In this document: positions 1-4,731 of the stretch, in pieces
How positions within the stretch are numbered: the first letter of the stretch is position 1
Layout of the letters: every line of letters begins with the position of its first letter
Source: Desulfobacterales bacterium
GTDB taxonomy: Bacteria > Desulfobacterota > Desulfobacteria > Desulfobacterales > RPRI01
DNA length: 10,889 nt
Direction: 5' to 3'
Assembly: GCA_030689795.1 (NCBI GenBank)
Contig: JAUYEO010000007.1
Location: forward strand, 1 to 10,889
Program-made: the position numbers and the translations under genes
Notes under the pieces: model-generated
Seen by the model: the letters and a program-made list of their open reading frames with translations, nothing else
Told to the model about the DNA's origin: nothing
The model's database searches: none

Positions 1-20
1 TTTATTATGCTCTTTTGAAT

Positions 21-43
21 ACCCCATCCGCTTGCGGTGGGGT
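21..43. repeat. REP-like hairpin, copy 1
   Basis: An imperfect palindrome folds with C22-C25 against G39-G42, A26 with T38, a bulged T27, C28-G30 against C35-G37, and a CTTG loop at 31-34; A21 can also pair with T43. It is nearly identical to the hairpin at 119-141, including some upstream flank (TTTGA...ACCCC). It is not followed by a T run, so it does not look like a terminator. Function is unknown; the form fits a REP/BIME-type dispersed element. Confidence 0.7.
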
Positions 44-63
44 GAGCACGCGGAAGAGGGGTT

Positions 64-90
64 TTGGGGGGAAACTACGTGTTCCCCCAA
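64..90. repeat. GC-rich hairpin
   Basis: TTGGGGG (64-70) pairs with CCCCCAA (84-90). The stem extends inward through A72-A73 with T82-T83 around a bulged G71, and C75 with G81. It lies between the two REP-like hairpins and is not followed by a T run. It could be part of a composite element with its neighbours. No gene is seen in bases 1-330. Confidence 0.5.
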
Positions 91-118
91 GTATGATCAG
101 ATATTTTTCATCTTTGAT

Positions 119-141
119 ACCCCGTCCGCTTGCGGCGGGGA
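119..141. repeat. REP-like hairpin, copy 2
   Basis: C120-C123 pair with G137-G140, G124 with C136, T125 is bulged, C126-G128 pair with C133-G135, and CTTG (129-132) is the loop. Compared with copy 1, the A26:T38 pair is replaced by G124:C136, a compensatory change that keeps the stem. Bases 129-147 recur as an exact inverted 19-nt match at 913-931. Confidence 0.7.
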
Positions 142-148
142 GCTTCAT

Positions 149-168
149 ATGTCGTAAGACATTTTTTT
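149..168 (+). terminator. weak candidate intrinsic terminator
   Basis: ATGTC (149-153) and GACAT (158-162) form a 5-bp stem with loop GTAA, followed by six T residues. It could end a plus-strand transcript entering from outside the window. The stem is short and AT-rich, so this is a weak call. Confidence 0.3.
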
Positions 169-260
169 AAAAGCATAAAATATCAGATAATAAATTCATC
201 CGCAATATGTTTTGTAATTTTGCGCTCCGGAACCGCAGTATGGGATTGGGCATTCCGCAT

Positions 261-287
261 TTGACATGCCCTAAATTTTGGTGTAAT
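261..287 (+). promoter_or_regulatory. candidate sigma70 promoter with inverted repeat over the -35
   Basis: A perfect -35 TTGACA (261-266) is followed after 15 bp by TGTAAT (282-287, five of six matches to consensus). The spacer is shorter than the preferred 16-18 bp. The arms GGGCAT (248-253) and ATGCCC (266-271) form an inverted repeat running up to the -35 box and could be an operator. It would drive the small Cys-rich gene and perhaps the nuclease gene. Confidence 0.35.
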
Positions 288-348
288 TTTAACGGCATAA
301 TTCCCTGGGGATCGGGAGCGGAAACAGGAAATTTTGCGGAAGACTAAA

Positions 349-522
349 ATGGAAATCAAAAAAAATGAAATATACATTCTCTGTCCCAGGGCAGGAAATC
401 CACGCAAACACATTGTTGTATGCCGGCAGTGTCGTTACCGAAAAAAATGTAATGCATATCAGGGATATTTTCAGCCCGGGCTGCCTTTTTTACAAAGATC
501 CGGGCATCACAGGATGAAATAA
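349..522 (+). CDS. 57-residue Cys-rich small protein, probable metal-binding
   Basis: I recognise no named family. The product is basic, with four cysteines at 12, 25, 28 and 34 in the pattern C-x12-C-x2-C-x5-C, beginning CPRAG and continuing CRQCRYRKKC. That spacing suggests a zinc ribbon-like or other metal-binding knuckle. The ATG at 349 is chosen because GGAAG (338-342) sits six bases upstream; a TTG at 334 in the same frame would add five residues but lacks this spacing. No signal peptide or membrane segment is visible. The CPRxG...CRxC core resembles that of the 90-residue protein at 2840-3112. A T6 run near codon 46 means a single-base change would alter the last residues, so the C-terminus is less certain than the Cys region. 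Cytoplasmic nucleic-acid or metal binding would be a guess. Confidence 0.6.
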   Translation: MEIKKNEIYILCPRAGNPRKHIVVCRQCRYRKKCNAYQGYFQPGLPFLQRSGHHRMK

Positions 523-612
523 TACAGGGAATTTTACCGATAAAATACATATCCATATTTTGATTAACCGGATGTGCCGGCTCATATACGGACATGAATG
601 AGAGGGTGAATT

Positions 613-894
613 ATTAAAGCAAAGACGGTAAACGGGAAATGGGTTGTTTACCTGATCCGATGTTCCGATAAATCTTTGTATTGCGGGATAACCAATAACC
701 TGAAGAGCCGGCTGGCATCACACAATACAGGCAGAGGCGCCAGATATACAAGATCCCGGAGGCCCGTTGAACTGGCCGGTGCCAGCTCAGAAATGACGAA
801 AAGCGATGCGCTTAAACTGGAATACCGGGTTAAGCAGGCGCCTGCCGGCAGTAAAATCTCCGAACTTGAAAAAATAAGTTCTTCTCCCAATTAG
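613..894 (+). CDS. YhbQ/UPF0213-type GIY-YIG nuclease domain protein, non-canonical start
   Basis: This is a single-domain GIY-YIG protein of the YhbQ type, a family with predicted or demonstrated DNA nuclease activity. Counting from the ATT at 613 (93 residues), the GIY strand is VVYLIR with Tyr13, the YIG strand is LYCGIT with Tyr23, Arg33 in LKSRL is the expected catalytic arginine, and Glu70 in LEYRVKQ is the expected metal-binding glutamate. GRGARYT is also typical of the family. YhbQ is about 100 residues, so the domain is essentially complete. The problem is the start. The first ATG, GTG or TTG in frame is TTG 676, inside the YIG strand, which would remove the GIY strand. ATT 613 has GAGGG (602-606) six bases upstream, making an infC-like AUU start possible. 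Alternatively ATG 598 is in frame but cut off by TGA at 607-609, a possible nonsense mutation. Confidence 0.7.
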   Translation: MKAKTVNGKWVVYLIRCSDKSLYCGITNNLKSRLASHNTGRGARYTRSRRPVELAGASSEMTKSDALKLEYRVKQAPAGSKISELEKISSSPN

Positions 895-910
895 TTGAGA
901 TGAGGCCAGG

Positions 911-1005
911 ATTGAAGCTCCCCGCCGCAAGTCCGCCCGCCATATCCGCCATAAAGATTGGCGGGCGTGCCGCTGGCTGGACCTTTGGCGGGGTTGGCGC
1001 TCAAT
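911..1005. repeat. large imperfect palindrome, MITE/REP-like
   Basis: The outermost arms ATTGA (911-915) and TCAAT (1001-1005) pair. Inside them CCCCGCC (920-926) matches GGCGGGG (987-993), AAGTCC (929-934) nearly matches GGACCTT (979-985), and a 9-bp perfect stem joins 934-942 to 959-967 around a 16-nt loop. Bases 913-931 are the exact reverse complement of 129-147. It lies directly after the nuclease gene and may reduce read-through. The remaining bases up to the promoter at 1139 show nothing recognisable. Confidence 0.6.
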
Positions 1006-1138
1006 GTTTCGGATCATGAATGTTTGGAAGTTTGTCATACAATAAGCAGCGTATTAAAAATCGAAAGCAGGTAAGTAGCTTTTGATTCCGAATAAAAAAT
1101 ATAAATCGGCTAAGTTGGGGTTATGCGCAGTTTTTTAC

Positions 1139-1166
1139 TTGACAAAGGAGCGCATGTTCTTTTAAT
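1139..1166 (+). promoter_or_regulatory. strong sigma70-type promoter of the trpB2 leader
   Basis: A perfect -35 TTGACA (1139-1144), a 16-bp spacer and TTTAAT (1161-1166, five of six matches) make this the best promoter in the window. Transcription would begin near 1172-1174, almost at the ATG of the leader ORF, giving a leaderless or nearly leaderless leader-peptide message and an untranslated leader of about 290 nt before trpB2. Confidence 0.65.
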
Positions 1167-1173
1167 AAGAGCC

Positions 1174-1263
1174 ATGCAAAAGACAGAAATCAGGCTGAAC
1201 ATCAAGAAGAGTTTTGCGGCTGTCAACCGGGCAGCCGGGATGAACTGGTGTTGGCCCGGATAA
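1174..1263 (+). CDS. 29-codon Trp-rich leader peptide of a trp attenuator
   Basis: The frame from ATG 1174 runs 29 codons and ends Met-Asn-Trp-Cys-Trp-Pro-Gly-stop. The two Trp codons (1246-1248, 1252-1254) lie just before the UAA at 1261-1263, and the terminator stem starts 51 nt after the stop, very like the geometry of classical trp leaders. With transcription from the 1139 promoter, ATG 1174 would be at or near +1, and AAGAG (1167-1171) is too close to act as a ribosome site, so initiation may be leaderless. An in-frame ATG at 1240 would give just MNWCWPG but has no clear ribosome site. The peptide is probably regulatory only: ribosome progress through the Trp codons would report charged tRNA-Trp. 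Two Trp codons in seven, directly before a terminator and a Trp synthase gene, are unlikely to be chance, but translation is unproven. Confidence 0.6.
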   Translation: MQKTEIRLNIKKSFAAVNRAAGMNWCWPG

Positions 1264-1322
1264 TGGGCCCTGAGGTGTGCCGCTTGTGATCTGTATATTA
1301 AGCCGCTAACTTGAGCCCGCTG
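1253..1322 (+). promoter_or_regulatory. attenuator switch: alternative 1:2 and 2:3 RNA pairings
   Basis: Segment 1 GGCCC (1253-1257), overlapping the second Trp codon, pairs with segment 2 GGGCC (1265-1269) across a loop containing the stop codon. Segment 2, as TGGGC (1264-1268), can instead pair with GCCCG (1315-1319) in the 5' arm of the terminator, counting one G-U pair. A ribosome stalled at Trp codons would cover segment 1 and leave segment 2 to break the terminator; one reaching the stop would cover segment 2 and let the terminator form. CCGGGC (1227-1232) can also pair with GCCCGG (1254-1259). The 2:3 pairing is only about five pairs, the weakest part of the model. Confidence 0.5.
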
Positions 1323-1348
1323 TGAATTCAGCGGGCTTTGTTTTTTTT
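1314..1348 (+). terminator. intrinsic terminator in the trpB2 leader (attenuator)
   Basis: A 9-bp perfect stem, 1314-1322 (AGCCCGCTG) with 1329-1337 (CAGCGGGCT), has a 6-nt loop and is followed by TTG and eight T residues. This is a canonical Rho-independent terminator. It lies 112 bp before trpB2 and about 140 bp after the promoter, with no long ORF ending just upstream, which fits regulated premature termination rather than an ordinary gene end. Confidence 0.85.
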
Positions 1349-1379
1349 AGTAAGATAGAAATTATTTCATGCGTTTTTT

Positions 1380-1423
1380 AACCCCTCAAGGGGGTACTGA
1401 AAAAAGTCCCGTTTATCGGGGTT
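1380..1423 (+). repeat. two adjacent hairpins between attenuator and trpB2
   Basis: ACCCC (1381-1385) pairs with GGGGT (1391-1395) around a 5-nt loop, and CCCG (1408-1411) pairs with CGGG (1417-1420) around TTTAT. AACCCC (1380-1385) could instead pair with GGGGTT (1418-1423), so the two folds are alternatives. The second hairpin and flank (1407-1423) recur at 7222-7238 with one loop change, pointing to a dispersed repeat rather than a trp-specific element. Confidence 0.5.
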
Positions 1424-1460
1424 TAGGCAAGGCAAATTCTTTTAATAAGGAGGAAACAGA

Positions 1461-2843
1461 ATGAAACCGAAAGCGATTTTACTACCGGCCGGAGAGATGC
1501 CGCGCCAATGGTACAACATCCAGGCGGACATAAAGATCAACCCGCCTCTCGGCCCTGACGGCAAACCGATAGGGCCGGAAATGCTGTCACCGGTTTTCCC
1601 GATGAACATAATCGAGCAAGAGGTCAGCACGCAGCGCTGGATCGATATTCCGGAGCCGGTTCTTGACATTTACAGTATCTGGCGCCCGAGTCCTCTGATA
1701 AGGGCAACCGCCCTGGAAAAAGCCCTGGATACTCCGGCACGCATCTATTATAAGAATGAGGGGTGCAGCCCCCCAGGCAGCCATAAACCCAATACCGCTG
1801 TTGCCCAGGCATATTACAACAAGCAATTCGGCATTGAACGCATCACAACGGAAACAGGCGCAGGCCAGTGGGGCAGCGCGCTTTCCTTTGCATGCGCTCA
1901 GTTCGGTCTTGAGTGCAAAGTTTACATGGTACGTGTCAGTTTTGAGCAAAAACCTTACCGCAAAACAATGATGGAGGTATGGGGCGGAAAGTGCATCCCA
2001 AGCCCCAGCACGGAAACCAAGGCCGGACGGGATGCCCTTGCCCGGGACCCCAACACGCCGGGGAGCCTCGGAATAGCCATAAGCGAGGCGGTCGAGGCCG
2101 CCGTAAGCGATACCACCGGCAAGACACGTTACTCGCTCGGAAGCGTGCTCAACCACGTCATGCTCCATCAGACAATAATCGGGCTTGAAGTGAAAAAACA
2201 GCTTGCCATGGCCGGCGAGTATCCTGATATTTTAATCGCATGCGCCGGAGGCGGCAGCAACTTCGCAGGGCTCGCCTTCCCCTTTGTGCTCGACAAGATA
2301 AACGGCAAGAAAATCGAGATTTATCCGGTGGAGCCCCAGGCATGTCCATCCATGACCCGCGGACTCTTTACTTACGATTATGGCGACACCGCTCGCTACA
2401 CTCCGCTACTTGCCATGCACAGCCTTGGTCATATGTTTGTGCCGCCCCCGATCCACGCAGGGGGCCTGCGTTACCACGGTATGGCCCCGGCGGTAAGCCA
2501 GCTTGTGGAAGAAGGCCTGGTAACACCGAAGACCGTCAACCAGTTATCCTGTTATGAGGCAGGCTCTCTATTTGCAAAAACCGAAGGCTTTATCCCGGCG
2601 CCGGAAACCACACACGCCCTTGCCCAGACGATCGCAGAGGCGCGCCTTGCGAAAGAAGAGGGAAAAGAAAAAGTTATTGTCGTGAACTTCAGCGGTCACG
2701 GCCTGCTTGATCTTGCAGCTTATGAACGGTATATGGCAGGAGGTCTGAAGGATGTTTTCCTCAGCGATGAAAAAATTGCCGAGCTGAAAGATGCGATAAA
2801 GGGCCATCCGGTGCCTGAACGGCTTAAAAGCATCAGAAAATGA
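1461..2843 (+). CDS. trpB2: tryptophan synthase beta chain-like protein, TrpB2 type
   Basis: A PLP-dependent fold-type II enzyme expected to join indole and L-serine into L-tryptophan in the cytoplasm. At 460 residues with an N-terminal extension containing YNIQAD and GPEMLSPVFPM, it belongs to the TrpB2 class rather than the roughly 400-residue TrpB1 class. Visible features are the PLP lysine Lys109 in GSHKPNTA, the catalytic glutamate Glu131 in ETGAGQWG, the phosphate-binding loop GGGSN at 263-267, and SGHG at 411-414 near the pyridine nitrogen site. The start is secure: AAGGAGG (1447-1453) lies seven bases before the ATG. No trpA is in the window; TrpB2 enzymes usually work without tight TrpA contact and may salvage indole, and some have been proposed to act on other serine derivatives. 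The Trp-codon attenuator upstream supports a real tryptophan role. The stop overlaps the next gene by ATGA. Confidence 0.93.
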   Translation: MKPKAILLPAGEMPRQWYNIQADIKINPPLGPDGKPIGPEMLSPVFPMNIIEQEVSTQRWIDIPEPVLDIYSIWRPSPLIRATALEKALDTPARIYYKNEGCSPPGSHKPNTAVAQAYYNKQFGIERITTETGAGQWGSALSFACAQFGLECKVYMVRVSFEQKPYRKTMMEVWGGKCIPSPSTETKAGRDALARDPNTPGSLGIAISEAVEAAVSDTTGKTRYSLGSVLNHVMLHQTIIGLEVKKQLAMAGEYPDILIACAGGGSNFAGLAFPFVLDKINGKKIEIYPVEPQACPSMTRGLFTYDYGDTARYTPLLAMHSLGHMFVPPPIHAGGLRYHGMAPAVSQLVEEGLVTPKTVNQLSCYEAGSLFAKTEGFIPAPETTHALAQTIAEARLAKEEGKEKVIVVNFSGHGLLDLAAYERYMAGGLKDVFLSDEKIAELKDAIKGHPVPERLKSIRK

Positions 2844-3112
2844 ACCCTGACGATCTCGATATCCGCTGCCCGCGTCTCGGAAGTTCTGTGAGCTTCGGCT
2901 ACTGCCGCACATGCGGCGATAGCCGAAGCCCATGCTTCAAAATTTTCGACTGCTGGTGGGAATGTTTTGATGTTATAGCCTACTTTAAAGAGAGGCTTTC
3001 AGAAGAAGAATTTATGCAACTGGCCATGTCCAGGCCGAAGCCAAAAGTATCGAGCCTGCTTGAACTTATCGAACAGGCCCGCCGGAATGTGGCTGGCAGA
3101 GGAACCGATTGA
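2840..3112 (+). CDS. 90-residue Cys-rich protein coupled to trpB2
   Basis: No named function recognised. The start ATG overlaps the trpB2 stop (ATGA), and no clear ribosome site is seen, so translation is probably coupled. Six cysteines lie at 10, 22, 25, 32, 38 and 42, the first four as C-x11-C-x2-C-x6-C beginning CPRLG and containing YCRTC. An aromatic stretch FDCWWECFD follows, then a predicted helical, lysine-rich tail containing KPKVSSLLELIEQARR. The N-terminal part looks like a small metal-binding domain and the C-terminal part like an interaction helix. I have the impression that similar short proteins occur in Desulfobacterota, but cannot verify it here. Co-translation with TrpB2 suggests a link to that enzyme or shared Trp control; several Trp and Cys residues in the protein itself are notable. 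No membrane segment or signal peptide. Confidence 0.8.
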   Translation: MNPDDLDIRCPRLGSSVSFGYCRTCGDSRSPCFKIFDCWWECFDVIAYFKERLSEEEFMQLAMSRPKPKVSSLLELIEQARRNVAGRGTD

Positions 3113-3187
3113 TTATTTTGTTGAAATTGACCGTTTCGGATGGTAGAAACAGGTTGGTTAATTAAATAGTATAGGAATTTGCATTTT

Positions 3188-3275
3188 GGACGCAGATGAA
3201 CGCAGATTGCCCGAATTTTAAATATAAAGAACTAATAGAATAATTATCTGCGTGTATCGGCGAAAATCCGCGTCC
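3188..3275. repeat. MITE-like inverted repeat with CGCAGAT units
   Basis: The outer arms GGACGCAGAT (3188-3197) and ATCCGCGTCC (3266-3275) pair at nine of ten positions. The inner arms ACGCAGAT (3200-3207) and ATCTGCGT (3246-3253) pair perfectly. The GGACGCAGAT...ATCTGCGT style of repeat is familiar from intergenic regions of many environmental bacteria. It fills most of the gap between the Cys-rich gene and the decarboxylase pair; no clear promoter or terminator was found there. Confidence 0.6.
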
Positions 3276-3320
3276 TAATTTAATTGTTAAGCTGAATCTT
3301 GAATTTGCATGGAGATTGAT

Positions 3321-3455
3321 ATGGACAACTGGACATTCGGGTTTACGATGATAATCGTCGGGATGGGAGGCACGCTTGTGGTTCTTGCGCTGTTTGCCGT
3401 TCTCATGGTTCTTCTTAAAAAGATTTTTCCGTTCAAGGAAGAAGAAGCAAAATAG
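3321..3455 (+). CDS. OadG-like small (gamma) subunit of sodium-pumping decarboxylase
   Basis: A 44-residue protein with one membrane helix at about residues 9-33 (from the FGFTMIIVGMGG region through VLMVLL), then a basic turn KKIFPF and an acidic tail EEEAK. This matches the short OadG/MmdC-type subunits, which span the membrane and hold the carboxyltransferase alpha subunit to the beta sodium pump. The call rests on the W-x-F-G-x-T-x-x-x-V-G-M-G pattern and on the OadB-like gene that follows. It is shorter than the roughly 80-residue enterobacterial OadG, lacking the long C-terminal tail. GGAG (3311-3314) sits six bases before ATG 3321; an in-frame ATG at 3309 would add four residues but has a poorer ribosome site. 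It is small enough to be missed by gene callers. Confidence 0.75.
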   Translation: MDNWTFGFTMIIVGMGGTLVVLALFAVLMVLLKKIFPFKEEEAK

Positions 3456-3480
3456 GTTGTTTTGTAAACAGAGTACGATA

Positions 3481-3519
3481 TCGTAAAAAGCCATACGAGC
3501 ATATTTGCGCTTTTTACGA
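3481..3519. repeat. 10-bp perfect inverted repeat between gamma and beta subunit genes
   Basis: TCGTAAAAAG (3481-3490) and CTTTTTACGA (3510-3519) are perfect complements around a 19-nt loop, and the repeat ends 23 bp before the beta-subunit ATG. No T run follows the stem, so termination is unlikely. It could be an RNA stem that sets relative expression of the two subunits, an operator, or a dispersed repeat. Confidence 0.6.
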
Positions 3520-3542
3520 AATAATTTATGAGAGGTTTTGAA

Positions 3543-4685
3543 ATGTTTAATGCGATTGTGGATGGATTGAGCGGTCTTGGGTCCGGTTTTATCAATATGC
3601 ACTGGTCCAATCCGGTGATGATTGCGCTGGGGGGCCTGCTTCTCTACCTGGGCATCAAAAAAGACGTTGAGCCGCTTTTGCTTGTGCCGATAGGGTTCGG
3701 AGCCATTCTTGTCAATATTCCGCTTGCTGGACTCATGGATGAAGGGGGTTTCTTAAGGACCATTTATAACATGGGTGTCGCCAATGAATTGTTTCCTCTT
3801 CTTATATTTATCGGAATAGGCGCAATGACGGATTTCGGTCCTCTCCTGGAAAACCCGAAGATATTTCTATTAGGAGCTGCCGGGCAGTTCGGTATTTTTC
3901 TGACTATCGGCCTTGCCCTCTTTTTCGGCTTCACCAAGCTGGATGCCGTTGCTATCGGCGTAATCGGCGCCTGCGACGGGCCGACGGCAATCTATGTGAC
4001 GGCAAAATATGCTCCGCATCTTCTGGGAGCCGTATCGGTCGCCGCATATTCCTATATGTCTCTCGTCCCGATAATTCAGCCTCCTATCATGAGATTGCTG
4101 ACCACTGAAAAAGAACGGGTGATCAGCATGGAGACCAACACCCAGCCGGCGTCAAAAACCGCCAAAATCGTTTTTCCTATAGTCATCACGATTGTCGGAG
4201 GATTCATAGCTCCAAAGGGCCTGCCTCTTCTTGGAACAATCATGCTGGGCAACCTTATGAGAGAATCCGGTGCGGTGAGCCGGCTCGCAAAAGCTTCCGA
4301 GAACGAAATTGCCAATGTCGTGACGCTGTTTCTGGGAATATCAATCGGGGCCTCAATGTCCGGCCCGCTTTTTTTAAAGCCGCAAACTCTTCTTATCCTG
4401 GCTTTCGGTTTCTTTGCTATCTGTCTTGATACGGCCTGCGGTGTTCTGTTCGGAAAGCTCATGAACGCTATGACAGGCGGAAAGATCAATCCGCTGATCG
4501 GAGCAGCCGGCATTTCAGCCTATCCGATGGCCGCGCGGGTTGTACAAAAGGAAGGCCAGAAATACAATAAATTCAATTTTCTCCTTATGCATGCGGTGGG
4601 CGCCAACACCGGGGGGCAGGTCGGCTCTGTCATGGCCGCCGCCATCATGCTTTCGGTGCTTCAGGGGATGGGCCTCATTCCGTAA
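3543..4685 (+). CDS. sodium ion-translocating decarboxylase beta subunit (OadB/GcdB/MmdB family)
   Basis: The integral membrane subunit that couples decarboxylation of carboxybiotin to export of sodium ions. The 380 residues are almost all hydrophobic helices, with MTDFGPLL and GACDGPTAIY; Asp145 in the latter matches the essential intramembrane aspartate. The motif NPLIGAAGISAYPMAARV has Asn316, Gly320, Ser325 and Arg332 at the spacing of the functional Asn, Gly, Ser and Arg of OadB. The length fits the GcdB/MmdB-type proteins rather than the longer enterobacterial OadB. ATG 3543 is preferred over in-frame ATG 3528 because GAGAGG (3530-3535) lies seven bases upstream of it. The gamma-like gene precedes it, but no alpha or biotin carrier gene is visible, so whether the substrate is oxaloacetate, methylmalonyl-CoA or glutaconyl-CoA cannot be told. 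Confidence 0.93.
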   Translation: MFNAIVDGLSGLGSGFINMHWSNPVMIALGGLLLYLGIKKDVEPLLLVPIGFGAILVNIPLAGLMDEGGFLRTIYNMGVANELFPLLIFIGIGAMTDFGPLLENPKIFLLGAAGQFGIFLTIGLALFFGFTKLDAVAIGVIGACDGPTAIYVTAKYAPHLLGAVSVAAYSYMSLVPIIQPPIMRLLTTEKERVISMETNTQPASKTAKIVFPIVITIVGGFIAPKGLPLLGTIMLGNLMRESGAVSRLAKASENEIANVVTLFLGISIGASMSGPLFLKPQTLLILAFGFFAICLDTACGVLFGKLMNAMTGGKINPLIGAAGISAYPMAARVVQKEGQKYNKFNFLLMHAVGANTGGQVGSVMAAAIMLSVLQGMGLIP

Positions 4686-4731
4686 AGACCGGCGCTATTA
4701 CGTCCTTCCGGGTCATTTGCATTAAGCGATC

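Noticed and set aside
1..170. Possible CRISPR array from repeated hairpins
   Set aside because: Only two copies about 98 bp apart, with structure in the spacer and no cas genes; REP-like elements fit better.
183..413. 76-codon minus-strand open frame over the upstream non-coding region
   Set aside because: No ribosome site or family resemblance, and it overlaps the better supported 57-residue gene and its promoter.
1154..1165. Mini-ORF Met-Phe-Phe-stop after AAAGGAG
   Set aside because: Three codons, and its ribosome site lies between or overlaps the promoter elements, so it would not be in the RNA if the 1139 promoter is used.
1587..2168. 193-codon minus-strand open frame opposite trpB2
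   Set aside because: Shadow of a GC-rich coding strand; the plus strand carries clear TrpB2 motifs throughout.
4076..4513. 145-codon minus-strand open frame opposite the beta subunit gene
   Set aside because: Mirror of the conserved membrane-protein codons on the plus strand; no independent coding evidence.
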